Shown: positions 43,096 to 51,507 of the stretch, piece by piece
Position numbering within the stretch: position 1 is the first letter of the stretch
Layout: each line of letters starts with the position of its first letter
DNA from: an uncultured Amylibacter sp.
Lineage (GTDB): Bacteria > Pseudomonadota > Alphaproteobacteria > Rhodobacterales > Rhodobacteraceae
Direction: 5' to 3'
Length of the DNA: 64,000 nt
Assembly: GCA_959347425.1 (NCBI GenBank)
Contig: OY365741.1
Location: 1,636,501-1,700,500, forward strand
The notes under the pieces: generated by a model
Seen by the model: the letters and a program-made list of their open reading frames with translations, nothing else
Told to the model about the DNA's origin: nothing
Databases searched by the model: none
Program-made: the position numbers and the translations under genes

Positions 43096-43623
43096 GTGAC
43101 TAATTTAGAAAAAGGCTTGCAAGCTATTCATAAAGGCGATTTCGTCACCGCTTTACGCGAATTACAACCTCTTGCCGAACAGGGAGATGCAGAGGTACAG
43201 AATCAGCTGGGAGAGATGTATGAATTTAATAAGGTCGGCGCGAATGATAATAAGGAATCTATGAAATGGTATAAGATGGCCGCCGAACAAGGGCATGCTG
43301 CCGCACAGAATCATCTGGCGTTGATGTATAGAGGAGGACATGGCGTTACAAAAAATTACAAAGAAGCGGTAAAATGGTTTAAACTATCCGCCGAACAGGG
43401 GTTTTCATCGGGACAGGCTAATCTGGGGTCAATGTATGAAAACGGGGAGGGCGTTCCGCAAGATTATGTTCTTGCCCACATGTGGTTTAATCTTGCCATA
43501 TCACAGGGTGATGGAGTTGACGAGTTCGAAAGGGATGATATTGCTAAGAAAATGACCCGTGAACAAATAGCAGAAGCACAAAAACTAGCACGTGACTGGA
43601 TGGCAAAAAAAACTAATAACTAA
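43096..43623 (+). CDS. Sel1-repeat protein
   Basis: The 175-residue protein starts with GTG after AGGATAGGT and has three Sel1-type repeats: AEVQNQLGEMYEFN..., AAAQNHLALMYRGGHGVTKN and SGQANLGSMYENGEGVPQD, each about 36 residues with the AxxxLGxxYxxGxGV pattern. Sel1 proteins are scaffolds for protein contacts. No signal peptide is seen, so it should stay in the cytoplasm. Its last codons (KKTNN) are encoded by a heptad repeat array shared with the convergent gpmI gene. Confidence 0.85.
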   Translation: MTNLEKGLQAIHKGDFVTALRELQPLAEQGDAEVQNQLGEMYEFNKVGANDNKESMKWYKMAAEQGHAAAQNHLALMYRGGHGVTKNYKEAVKWFKLSAEQGFSSGQANLGSMYENGEGVPQDYVLAHMWFNLAISQGDGVDEFERDDIAKKMTREQIAEAQKLARDWMAKKTNN

Positions 43624-43644
43624 TAACTAACAACTAACAACTAA
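43609..43644 (-). repeat. Heptad array supplying stop codons to two convergent genes
   Basis: One array of ACTAATA/ACTAACA heptads (plus reading) contains the TAA of the Sel1 gene on the plus strand and the TAG of gpmI on the minus strand. Both proteins end in residues encoded by the repeat (TNN and LVVSC). Confidence 0.85.
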
Positions 43645-45156
43645 ACACTCACCAGTCATCTCCTCAGGCGTATCAATCCCCATAAGATGCAACAGAGTCG
43701 GGGCAATATCCGCCAAAGACCCGCCATCGCGCAACGCCACACCCTCAACCCCCGAACCAAACAAAATCACAGGCACCAGATTCGTCGTATGTGCCGTGTG
43801 GGGCTTGCCAGTGTCGGTATCCACCATCGTTTCACAATTCCCATGGTCGGCGCAAATCAGCGCACACCCGCCCACCGAATCCAACGCCCGCATCATCTCC
43901 CCCAACGCCTTATCCACCGATTCACACGCGGCAATCGCCGCACCCAAAACCCCGCTATGCCCAACCATATCAGGGTTTGCATAATTCACCACAATCAAAT
44001 CATACTGCCCGCTGGCTATCGCATCACACAACGCATCGCTCACCTCTGGACAGGACATTTCAGGCTGTAAATCATAGGTCGCCACGGCAGGGCTGGGCAC
44101 CATCCGCCGCGTTTCACCGAAAAACGGCTCTTCCCGCCCGCCATTAAGAAAAAACGTGACATGAGGATATTTTTCCGTCTCTGCAAGGCGGAATTGATGC
44201 AATCCATGCCCTGCCACCCATTCGCCAAGCGTGTTTTTCACGGAATCTTTGGGAAACAAGCAATCCACATAGTCATCATGCCCTTTGGAATAACTGGCAA
44301 AGCCACTGATAATCCGCAACGGCGCGGTTTCAAACGCATTAAAATCCTTATCGCCTATTGCCGCCAAAATCTGGCGCGCTCGGTCGCTGCGGAAATTCAA
44401 ACACAATAGCCCGTCATTCGCCCCAAACCCATCGTAATCAGGCAGAACGCAAGGGATAATGAACTCATCCGTTACGCCATCGGTATAGCTGGTTTTTATC
44501 GCCTGTTCCGCGCTTGGCATGTCCGTGCCTTTGGCCTCTGCCATCGCGCGATAGGCGATTTCCACCCGCTCCCACCGATTATCGCGGTCAAAGGCGTAAT
44601 ACCGCCCGCCAATCGTGGCAATACGGACGGGTTTAGCCAGTTTATTTTGCAGTTTTTGCAGGTAGTCAAGGGCGGATTTCGGGGCAACATCGCGCCCATC
44701 GGTGATAAGGTGCAGAAAGACTTCTATGTTTTGCGCAACCAGACAATTTGCCGCGTGGATGAGGTGGTCAATATGGCTATGCACTCCGCCATCGGACAAA
44801 AGCCCTATGATGTGCGCTCGCCCGCCTGCGGTTTTTATATTGTGGCAAAACTTTGTGAATCCTGCCAGCGAGGCGAATTGGTTTTGCGCGATTGTGCGGT
44901 CTATCTTTACCAAATCCATTTCTATCACGCGTCCCGCGCCGATATGGGTGTGACCGACTTCGGAATTGCCGAATTGCTCGTCTGGCAGACCGACGGCTGC
45001 CCCGTGGGTTATCAATTCGGTTGTGGGATAGCCCGCCATGAGTGCGTCAAAATGCGGGGTTCGCGCCAAGGCAGGGGCGTTATTCGCGGAGTCTGGGTTA
45101 ATACCCCAGCCATCAAGGATACATAAAACGACTGGTTTTTTGGGAGTTTTGGGCAT
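43627..45156 (-). CDS. gpmI: 2,3-bisphosphoglycerate-independent phosphoglycerate mutase
   Basis: The 509-residue protein is a manganese-dependent iPGM of the alkaline-phosphatase superfamily, interconverting 3- and 2-phosphoglycerate. It starts KPVVLCILDGWGIN (metal Asp15), has the phospho-Ser65 in QFGNSEVGHTHIGAGR and the C-terminal metal cluster ALICADHGNCETMVD. The start at 45156 is chosen over an upstream in-frame ATG because it yields the family N-terminus and follows AAAGGACA. The last six residues (CLVVSC) come from a heptad array, so the original stop has probably been lost. Confidence 0.95.
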   Translation of the reverse strand: MPKTPKKPVVLCILDGWGINPDSANNAPALARTPHFDALMAGYPTTELITHGAAVGLPDEQFGNSEVGHTHIGAGRVIEMDLVKIDRTIAQNQFASLAGFTKFCHNIKTAGGRAHIIGLLSDGGVHSHIDHLIHAANCLVAQNIEVFLHLITDGRDVAPKSALDYLQKLQNKLAKPVRIATIGGRYYAFDRDNRWERVEIAYRAMAEAKGTDMPSAEQAIKTSYTDGVTDEFIIPCVLPDYDGFGANDGLLCLNFRSDRARQILAAIGDKDFNAFETAPLRIISGFASYSKGHDDYVDCLFPKDSVKNTLGEWVAGHGLHQFRLAETEKYPHVTFFLNGGREEPFFGETRRMVPSPAVATYDLQPEMSCPEVSDALCDAIASGQYDLIVVNYANPDMVGHSGVLGAAIAACESVDKALGEMMRALDSVGGCALICADHGNCETMVDTDTGKPHTAHTTNLVPVILFGSGVEGVALRDGGSLADIAPTLLHLMGIDTPEEMTGECLVVSC

Positions 45157-45160
45157 GGTA

Positions 45161-46288
45161 TTATGTGTCCTTTTGTTTATGGGCGGGCGGTTTGCCCTGT
45201 TTTTGCAGGGTTGCCACGGCATCGCTGAGTGCGTCAATTTTATCCATAGAGGCAACCAGTACGGCATCGCCCGTCGCCACGGCTATCATATTATTCAGCC
45301 CAATCGCCACGATTTGCACAGACGGGTCGTAGGATTTTATCAGGCTGTTTTGGCAATCAATCGCCAGAGTATCAGGGCTTATCACCAGCCCATCGTTAGT
45401 TTTCGTGGAGGTTTTCACCTCGGCTTGCCAAACCGCGTTCCAATTGCCCAAATCATTCCAACCGCAATCCAGCGCGATGGTCACACCTTGCAGTTTTTCG
45501 GCAATGGCATAGTCAAAGGATATCGTTTCTGCCCCCGCATAGTCATCCGATAGGCGGACAAAATCCGTGTCTGTTTGGGCGGAGGCAACCGCGTTTTGCG
45601 CGGCTTGCAGGATTTTCGGCGCAAAGCGGGCAAAGCAATCCAACGCGAACTGGGCGCGGAGCAAAAACATCCCCGAATTCCATAAAAACCGTTTGGACTC
45701 AACCATAGCCGTCGCCCGTTCCGCGTTCGGCTTTTCAATGAATTGTTTGAACGGGTTGGGCTGGGTTTTCGTTATCGGCGCGGTGAGTTCTATATAACCA
45801 AAGCCCGTCTCGGCGCGGTCAGGCGTTATACCAAAGGTGATGAAATCATGGCTATCGGTGGCTTTCAGGGCGATATCAATACCAGCGTGAAAACGCGACT
45901 CGTCGCCTATTATATGGTCGCTGGGGCAAACCAGCATCCAAGCGTCTGGGTCTTTCCTCGCCAGCAGAATCGCCGCCACAGCGACAGAGGCGGCGGTATT
46001 GCGTTTGGCGGGCTCAACGATAATTTGCGGGTTTTGGATATTGGCGGTCTGCGTGGCTTCGCCAACCAGAAACCGAGTTTGGGCATTGCACAGCAACATC
46101 GGCGAATGAAACTTGGGCGAGGCAAAACGGGTTAATGTGGCGGATAGCAGGCTCTGCCCGTTCAACAAAGGGGTGAATTGTTTTGGGTAAGAGGCACGGG
46201 ATAACGGCCACAACCGCGTGCCAGACCCCCCGCATAAAATAACGGGGTGGATGGTTTTTTGGGCAGATGGGGGTGCGGGATTTTTCAT
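45161..46288 (-). CDS. manC: Mannose-1-phosphate guanylyltransferase
   Basis: The 375-residue nucleotidyltransferase makes GDP-mannose from mannose 1-phosphate and GTP. The N-terminal signature is VILCGGSGTRLWPLSRASYP, followed by VEPAKRNTAASVAVAA, and the metal/sugar site FVEKP-type motif reads QFIEKPNAERA. It lacks the C-terminal isomerase cupin of bifunctional AlgA/ManC (about 470 residues), so it is a monofunctional form. It is 4 bases upstream of gpmI and probably co-transcribed. It would feed mannose- or fucose-type surface sugars. Confidence 0.92.
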   Translation of the reverse strand: MKNPAPPSAQKTIHPVILCGGSGTRLWPLSRASYPKQFTPLLNGQSLLSATLTRFASPKFHSPMLLCNAQTRFLVGEATQTANIQNPQIIVEPAKRNTAASVAVAAILLARKDPDAWMLVCPSDHIIGDESRFHAGIDIALKATDSHDFITFGITPDRAETGFGYIELTAPITKTQPNPFKQFIEKPNAERATAMVESKRFLWNSGMFLLRAQFALDCFARFAPKILQAAQNAVASAQTDTDFVRLSDDYAGAETISFDYAIAEKLQGVTIALDCGWNDLGNWNAVWQAEVKTSTKTNDGLVISPDTLAIDCQNSLIKSYDPSVQIVAIGLNNMIAVATGDAVLVASMDKIDALSDAVATLQKQGKPPAHKQKDT

Positions 46289-46468
46289 AATGGTGTCTTT
46301 TGGGTTAATGTATATTATGTAAATTGTGAATTGTAAATTGTGAAAGGCTAACCCCCCTAGTAATTAAAAACCGCCCCATTAAAAAAACGACTCGCAAAAT
46401 CCCCTAAAATGTATTATACCTGTATCAACACCCACCAAACACCGCCCGAAATATTAGGACGCGCATCA

Positions 46469-47095
46469 ATGAAACACCTCGTACATAAAGGCGATTTGCC
46501 AAAAGACATAGCCTTTGGCACGCAAATCGCCGTGGATACCGAAACCATGGGATTGTGCCATATGCGCGATCGTTTGTGCCTCGTGCAATTATCAAACGGA
46601 GACGGCACGGCGCACCTTGTTCAAATCCCGCCAAACACGGATAAAACCAGTGCGCGTAAGGCCGCACCGAACCTCTGCGCCTTGCTGACAAACCCAAAAC
46701 AGGTCAAACTGTTCCACTATGCACGGTTTGATATGGGTATTTTGCATCATCATTTCGGCGTAAATGTGGCGGGGGTTTATTGCACCAAAATCGCGTCAAA
46801 GCTGGCACGGACTTATACCAATCAGCATGGGTTGAAGGCTCTGCTGGCGGAATTGCTGGACATGGATATCTCCAAACAACAGCAAAGCTCTGATTGGGGT
46901 GCGGAGCATCTTAGCAAAGAGCAAATCGCCTACGCGGCAACGGATGTTTTATATCTGCATCAATTACGCGAAAAACTGGATTCCATCCTAATACGCGAGA
47001 ACCGTGCGGCTCTGGCGCAGGCGTGTTTTGATTTTCTGCCCCACCGTGTTGCGCTGGATTCATCTGGCTGGCATGATGATATTTTTATCCACTAG
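46469..47095 (+). CDS. rnd: Ribonuclease D-type 3'-5' exonuclease
   Basis: The 208-residue protein is a stand-alone DEDDy exonuclease domain: Asp23 and Glu25 in AVDTETMGL, Asp88 in HYARFDMGIL and Tyr155/Asp159 in YAATDVLYLHQL. The usual C-terminal HRDC domains of E. coli RNase D are absent, as in many alphaproteobacterial short forms. It trims tRNA and small RNA 3' ends. The start at 46469 gives MKHLVHKGDL; an in-frame ATG 60 bases upstream adds an unlikely tail. lptC begins 7 bases downstream, a typical alphaproteobacterial neighbour. Confidence 0.9.
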   Translation: MKHLVHKGDLPKDIAFGTQIAVDTETMGLCHMRDRLCLVQLSNGDGTAHLVQIPPNTDKTSARKAAPNLCALLTNPKQVKLFHYARFDMGILHHHFGVNVAGVYCTKIASKLARTYTNQHGLKALLAELLDMDISKQQQSSDWGAEHLSKEQIAYAATDVLYLHQLREKLDSILIRENRAALAQACFDFLPHRVALDSSGWHDDIFIH

Positions 47096-47102
47096 GCAAA
47101 CA

Positions 47103-47774
47103 ATGCAACGAGTCATAAAAACCCAACCGCAGTATTCCTCTTTCATCTTTGCGATAAAGATGGGGCTTTCGCTGGCGGGGGTTGTGCTGGCGGTCTATCT
47201 TATTGCGGTTGCGCTGACGACCACCGACCCCTTGCGCGCGGGGCTTATTTTCACCGACCAAGAAACGCTGGATTTGGCGCAGGAGCAAAAGGTCACCAAC
47301 CCCTCCTTTTCTGGGACCAGCCCGCGTGGCGATACCTTTGTTATCAAAGCCACGGAGGCTCGCCCAAACGCCCCAAACCCGCAGTGGATTGATTTAATCG
47401 CCCCCAGCACCCAGATTAACCTGCATCAAAATGTGCAAATCAAATCCCACGCCGATAAAGGCACGATTGATATTGAAGGCAAATCGGTTATTCTTAGTGG
47501 CGGTGCCAGTATGACTATGTCCAACGGGATAGAGGCGAACAGCGATTATATCCGCATGCATTTGGAAACGGGGGATGTTATCAGTCCGGGGAAGGTCTTT
47601 GTTAAAAGCAACTTTGGCACGCTTACGGCGGGGTCGTTGCAAATCATCAATAAAACGCGGGCAAGTGGGGAAAACGGCGTGAAGGCGGATATTAAAACGA
47701 TTTTACTGTTTAAAAGGGGGGTGGAGCTGGTGTATAATCCGCGAAGCACGGGTAATAAAGGGGATGCAAAATGA
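47103..47774 (+). CDS. lptC: LPS export protein LptC
   Basis: The 223-residue bitopic protein has one N-terminal membrane helix (about 18-40, KMGLSLAGVVLAVYLIAVAL) and a periplasmic beta-jellyroll (TFVIKATEARPN, IDIEGKSVILSGGASMTMSN). It receives LPS from the LptB2FG exporter and hands it to LptA. The ATG at 47103 is preferred over a start within rnd. It overlaps lptA by ATGA. Sequence similarity is low in this family, so the assignment rests on topology and the lptC-lptA-lptB order. Confidence 0.88.
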   Translation: MQRVIKTQPQYSSFIFAIKMGLSLAGVVLAVYLIAVALTTTDPLRAGLIFTDQETLDLAQEQKVTNPSFSGTSPRGDTFVIKATEARPNAPNPQWIDLIAPSTQINLHQNVQIKSHADKGTIDIEGKSVILSGGASMTMSNGIEANSDYIRMHLETGDVISPGKVFVKSNFGTLTAGSLQIINKTRASGENGVKADIKTILLFKRGVELVYNPRSTGNKGDAK

Positions 47775-48274
47775 TAAAACATAGTTTTTACGTTATAGCG
47801 TTTGTTTTATTCGCCAGTGCGGGTTTCGCCCAAACGGGAGTCCAGCTCAGCCCTGCCAACCATGACCGCAATGCGAAAGTGGTTGCGCTCGGCGATAATG
47901 TCAGCGTTGATTTGGAAACGAATATCGGGACATTTGAGGGCAACGCGCGAATCAGCCAAGGTGATTTGCGGATAAGTGCGGATAAAATCATATTGTCCTA
48001 CGATGAGGAGGATAACAGCGTTGCCGATGTCCAAGCAAGCGGTAGTATTATTTTCACTAATGGTGAGGAAACGGCAGAGGCGCAAACCGCCCATTTCAAC
48101 GCCAAATCAAACATTATCGTGTTAAGTGGCGATGTTTTGCTGGTACAGGGTAGTGCGGTGATTTCTGGCGATACCATGCGGTTGGATTTGACGACGAATC
48201 GCGCGGTCGTCTCTGGCAATGTGAAAACCGTGTTTCAACCGAATGAACAACCGAGCGAACAGCCGAGCGAATAA
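47771..48274 (+). CDS. lptA: LPS export bridge protein LptA
   Basis: The 167-residue periplasmic protein has a signal peptide (cut at GFA-QTG) and OstA/LptA repeats of beta-strands: VDLETNIGTFEGNARISQGD, LRISADKIILSYDEED and ISGDTMRLDLTTNRAVVSGN. It forms the periplasmic bridge that carries LPS. It sits between lptC and lptB, with overlap on one side and a 3-base gap on the other. The C-terminus has a short EQPSEQPSE repeat. Confidence 0.92.
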   Translation: MIKHSFYVIAFVLFASAGFAQTGVQLSPANHDRNAKVVALGDNVSVDLETNIGTFEGNARISQGDLRISADKIILSYDEEDNSVADVQASGSIIFTNGEETAEAQTAHFNAKSNIIVLSGDVLLVQGSAVISGDTMRLDLTTNRAVVSGNVKTVFQPNEQPSEQPSE

Positions 48275-48277
48275 CAA

Positions 48278-49081
48278 ATGAACCTTATGAATACCCCTAT
48301 GAATCCCTCAGTGAATCCTTCAGCGAATACCGCACCCGCCTCCGTGATAGGCGAATCAGACGGCGGGCTCATCGTTAAAAACCTCGGCAAGTCCTATAAA
48401 GAAAAAATCGTCCTACGCGATGTCAGCCTGCACTTGGAACGGGGTGAGGTTGTCGCCTTGCTCGGCCCCAATGGCGCGGGTAAAACCACTTGTTTTTATG
48501 CGGTTGCCGGGCTGGTCGCACCCGATCGCGGGCAGATATTGATTGAAAAAAACGACTGCACCTATTTCCCAGTTTATCGCCGCGCCCATCTTGGGCTTGG
48601 CTATTTACCCCAAGAAGCCAGTATTTTTCGCGGCATGAATGTCGAGCAAAATATCCTATCGGTCGTGCAATTCTGGCATCCCACACGGGCGGAGCAGGCC
48701 GAAAGGTTAGAGGTTTTACTGGAAGAATTCGCCATTACCCATATCCGCAAATCCTCTGCCTTATCGTTATCTGGCGGGGAAAGACGGCGGGTGGAAATCG
48801 CGCGGTGTTTGGCTTCCAATCCCAAATATGTCCTGCTGGATGAGCCTTTTGCAGGGGTTGACCCAATAGCTGTCGGTGATATTCGCATTCTGGTGGCGCA
48901 GTTAAAAAACCGAGGCATCGGGGTTTTAATTACCGACCACAATGTCCGCGAAACGCTGGATTTAGTCGATCGTACCTATATATTACATGACGGCAAAGTT
49001 TTGATGAGCGGAACACCTGACGAAGTTATCGCCAACAAAGATGTCCGTCGCGTCTATCTGGGCGAAAACTTTAAAATTTAA
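48278..49081 (+). CDS. lptB: LPS export ABC transporter ATP-binding protein LptB
   Basis: The 267-residue ATPase has Walker [12 protein letters not shown] (61-71), the Q-loop [12 protein letters not shown], signature [14 protein letters not shown], Walker [17 protein letters not shown] and switch [10 protein letters not shown], all typical of LptB. It powers LPS extraction with LptFG. An N-terminal extension of about 27 residues rich in Asn, Pro and Ser (encoded by near-repeats of ATGAATCCC) precedes the usual start; a later start could be used. It follows lptA by 3 bases. Confidence 0.95.
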   Translation: MNLMNTPMNPSVNPSANTAPASVIGESDGGLIVKNLGKSYKEKIVLRDVSLHLERGEVVALLGPNGAGKTTCFYAVAGLVAPDRGQILIEKNDCTYFPVYRRAHLGLGYLPQEASIFRGMNVEQNILSVVQFWHPTRAEQAERLEVLLEEFAITHIRKSSALSLSGGERRRVEIARCLASNPKYVLLDEPFAGVDPIAVGDIRILVAQLKNRGIGVLITDHNVRETLDLVDRTYILHDGKVLMSGTPDEVIANKDVRRVYLGENFKI

Positions 49082-49112
49082 CCAACCCACCCTCATATTG
49101 AAAGGAAACATC

Positions 49113-49700
49113 ATGAGATATCAAATAAGCGGAAAAAGCATAGACATAGGGGAGTCCCTCAACGAACATGTCAAAGAAACCCTAACCGATATTGTAGAAA
49201 AATACGCTCAACGCCCCACAAACGCGGTGATTGTGTTTTCAAAAGACCGCTATGAATTCGCGGTGGAGGTGACGGTTCATTTATCAACGGGTTTGAATGT
49301 AAATGCGGCGGGCAAAGCCAGCGATATTTACGGTGCTTTCGCCCAAGCCTCGCAAAAAATCGAAAAACAGTTGCGTAGATACAAAAGAAGGCTAAAAAAT
49401 CATCATTCTGTGCGCCAAACACCAGTTGAATTTACCGGCGTTTCATCCTATATCATCGCCAGTGAAAATGGTGGTGATTCGTTTGACGAGGCTGAAGAGC
49501 CAGAAACGCTGAACCCCGCCATTATTGCAGAGATGGAAACGAAGATTAAATCGCTCTCGGTAGGAGAGGCAGTGATGCAAATGGAATTGACCGATAGCCC
49601 TGTGTTAATGTTTAATAACGATGCTTCGGGGACGTTAAATGTCGTTTATCGGCGGAATGACGGGAATATCGGCTGGATTGATCCTGCGAATATTCGTTAG
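49113..49700 (+). CDS. hpf: Ribosome hibernation-promoting factor, long form
   Basis: The 195-residue protein has an N-terminal S30AE domain (MRYQISGKSIDIGESLNEHV..., with DRYEFAVEVTVHL and the basic RYKRRLKNHH) and a C-terminal dimerisation domain (MQMELTDSPVLMFNNDASGT, then VVYRRNDGNIGWIDP). Long HPF pairs 70S ribosomes into inactive 100S dimers. The start at 49113 follows AAAGGAAA at 5 bases. It lies between lptB and ptsN; rpoN, which often sits here, is missing. Confidence 0.93.
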   Translation: MRYQISGKSIDIGESLNEHVKETLTDIVEKYAQRPTNAVIVFSKDRYEFAVEVTVHLSTGLNVNAAGKASDIYGAFAQASQKIEKQLRRYKRRLKNHHSVRQTPVEFTGVSSYIIASENGGDSFDEAEEPETLNPAIIAEMETKIKSLSVGEAVMQMELTDSPVLMFNNDASGTLNVVYRRNDGNIGWIDPANIR

Positions 49701-49730
49701 GATTTTCGGGTTGGACGCAAAGAGGTAACA

Positions 49731-50195
49731 ATGGAATTAAAAGACATACTAGATAGGCAGGCCGTTGGTTTTGTTCATAATATGAACAGTAAAAAGCGGC
49801 TTTTGCAGCATATCGCCGAACAGGCGCATCAAGTCTATGGGCTGAATGGTGAGGTGGTGTTTGACTCGCTGACCAAGCGGGAGCATCTGGGCTCTACGGG
49901 CGTAGGGCGCGGGGTGGCGATTCCGCACGCACGGTTTGCAGAGCTGAATACGGTGTGCGGGTTATTCACGCGGTTGCAGGGGGCAACGAAGTATGATTCT
50001 ATGGATGGTGAGCCTGTGGATTTGGTTTTCACCTTGCTTGCCCCACAAAGCGAAGGGGCTGAGCATTTGAAGGCTTTGGCTTTGGTATCGCGGACTCTGC
50101 GGGCTAGGGATATTTGTGAGAAGTTGCGCTCGAACGATGATCGCGGGGTGTTGTATGATATTTTGACGGATGTTATTCGGCATGAGGCAGCGTGA
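49731..50195 (+). CDS. ptsN: Nitrogen PTS EIIA component
   Basis: The 154-residue EIIA-Ntr protein has the phospho-accepting His66 in GVGRGVAIPHARF, the loop LGSTGVG and FTLLAPQSEGAEHLKALALV. It receives phosphate from PtsP/NPr and regulates transporters and kinases rather than moving sugar. It completes the lptCAB-hpf-ptsN cluster. The stop is followed after one base by heptads. AGAGGTAACA is the probable ribosome-binding site. Confidence 0.94.
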   Translation: MELKDILDRQAVGFVHNMNSKKRLLQHIAEQAHQVYGLNGEVVFDSLTKREHLGSTGVGRGVAIPHARFAELNTVCGLFTRLQGATKYDSMDGEPVDLVFTLLAPQSEGAEHLKALALVSRTLRARDICEKLRSNDDRGVLYDILTDVIRHEAA

Positions 50196-50226
50196 TTTAG
50201 TGATTAGTGATTAGTGATTAGTGGGT
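50196..50226 (+). repeat. Heptad repeat array after ptsN
   Basis: Four TTAGTGA units follow the ptsN stop codon. They open the 504-bp intergenic region 50196-50699, which has no gene. Confidence 0.78.
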
Positions 50227-50244
50227 TTTTTTACCACTTCTTGA

Positions 50245-50285
50245 CTGGTCGGCATAACGAAGTTATGACGAAGACCCGTAAGGGC
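50245..50285. repeat. Hairpin element B, copy 2
   Basis: CTGGTCGG, then the perfect hairpin CATAAC-gaa-GTTATG (50253-50267), then ACGAAGACCCGTAAGGGC. A solo copy without element A. Confidence 0.8.
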
Positions 50286-50559
50286 TAAATAATAATGAAT
50301 GATTGGTTATTAGAGGTTAAGAGCAGAGGTTTTTTGTTGCGCCCTCACTTCGTTCGGTTGCCCGCCCGCCCACCCCTCCTGCGGAGAGCTGGACGGGATT
50401 TTGTGGCTTTTGCCTGTCTTAGCATCTAGGCACAGCCTAAATAAATTTAGAGCAAACCTATCACCAATTCCCAAGTATTCTTTGCAAATAATCCAATCTA
50501 ACGTCTTGTTATTCCAGATAGTAAATTTATAGAATCACTATCATCTTGTAACCAAAGGG

Positions 50560-50600
50560 CTTTTGGCATGCCCCCGCAAAGCGGGGGCTACGCACAAAAG
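50560..50600. repeat. Nested hairpin element A, copy 2
   Basis: Outer CTTTTG/CAAAAG as in copy 1, inner CCCCCGC-aaa-GCGGGGG. The flanks GGCATG and CTACGCA are unchanged from copy 1 although the inner stem is different. Confidence 0.8.
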
Positions 50601-50606
50601 ACCACG

Positions 50607-50648
50607 CTGGTCGGCATTCGCGTAAGCGATGACGAAGACCCGAAGGGC
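50607..50648. repeat. Hairpin element B, copy 3
   Basis: Follows element A by 6 bases as at 27.4 kb. Inner stem CATTCGC-gtaa-GCGATG differs from copy 1 by one loop base. Confidence 0.8.
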
Positions 50649-50652
50649 TATT

Positions 50653-50701
50653 CATCGTTAATCATTAATCACTAATAACTAATCACTAATAACTAACAAC
50701 T
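50653..50701 (-). repeat. Heptad repeat array at the kdsB 3' end
   Basis: On the gene strand the stop TAG begins a run of TTGTTAG-TTATTAG-TGATTAG heptads about 45 bp long. Confidence 0.8.
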
Positions 50702-51506
50702 ATTCAATCGCCAAATCCGCCAGCATCCCTTCCACGCGGGCTATATCGGTTGGGTTATTTACCTCCCAAAAGGCGCGTCCCTTGGCGGCAACTTCCACAC
50801 ATTGCACAGTCGCACCATAAGACAAAAACCGCAACTGTTCCAGCCCTTCCGCCGTTTCCAAATCACAAGGCGACCAGCCGATATAATCCTGCAAAGCCTG
50901 CGGGCGATAGGCATAAACACCGACATGGTGATAAACCGCAACCCCGCCAGCACCACCATCAGCACCACCACCACCATAAGGTATCACCTCTTTGGAAAAA
51001 TACATCGCCCGACCTTGGGCATCAAACACAGCCGTGGTTGCGCCGACTCGCCCCTCTGCTCGGTCTTGTTTTAACGCCGCCAGCCCCCCTGCATCGCATT
51101 TCAAAACAGGGGTTGCCATCGCCGCCTTTGGATAATCGCGCATTGCCCCAACCAACGCGGTTACAAAATCAGGCGGGGTCAGGGGCGCGTCGCCTTGCAG
51201 GTTAATAACCAGCTCATAATCGCCACCATTGGCCGCTTCGGCACATCGCTCCGTACCATTACGAGCCGATTCAGAGGTCATCACAACCTCCCCGCCAAAC
51301 CCCGTAACACAGTCCGCTATCGCGGTATTATCCGTGGCGACAACGATTTTCACCTCTGGCACAACCGCACGGACACGCTCCGCAGCCTCCCAACTCCTTT
51401 GAATAAGCGGTTTTGCCACGCCACCCGCCCCACGCAACTCCGCCAAGGGCTTGCCGATAAACCGCGTTGAGTCATACCGCGCTGGAATCACCAATAAAAT
51501 AGCCAT
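50700..51506 (-). CDS. kdsB: 3-deoxy-manno-octulosonate cytidylyltransferase
   Basis: The 268-residue protein activates Kdo as CMP-Kdo for lipid A core synthesis. The N-terminus MAILLVIPARYDSTRFIGKP is the family signature, followed by VVATDNTAIADCVTGFGGEV and the VINLQGDAPLTPP metal site. The start at 51506 gives the canonical N-terminus; an in-frame ATG four codons upstream (51518), inside cysQ, has a better-placed AGGCGG site and cannot be excluded. It lies 1 base after the cysQ stop, so the two are coupled. Confidence 0.93.
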   Translation of the reverse strand: MAILLVIPARYDSTRFIGKPLAELRGAGGVAKPLIQRSWEAAERVRAVVPEVKIVVATDNTAIADCVTGFGGEVVMTSESARNGTERCAEAANGGDYELVINLQGDAPLTPPDFVTALVGAMRDYPKAAMATPVLKCDAGGLAALKQDRAEGRVGATTAVFDAQGRAMYFSKEVIPYGGGGADGGAGGVAVYHHVGVYAYRPQALQDYIGWSPCDLETAEGLEQLRFLSYGATVQCVEVAAKGRAFWEVNNPTDIARVEGMLADLAIE

Positions 51507-51507
51507 C

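Larger units (their letters stand above)
50301..50649 (+). repeat. Dispersed intergenic block, copy 2
   Basis: Second copy of the block at 27107-27493 in the same orientation, again between convergent genes. The order GTTGCGCCCTCACTTCG - CCTGCGGAGAGCTGGACGGG - element A - element B is preserved. Confidence 0.85.

Noticed and set aside
45157..45267. Longer gpmI start within manC
   Set aside because: Would add 37 residues unlike the family; the internal ATG at 45156 gives the conserved N-terminus.
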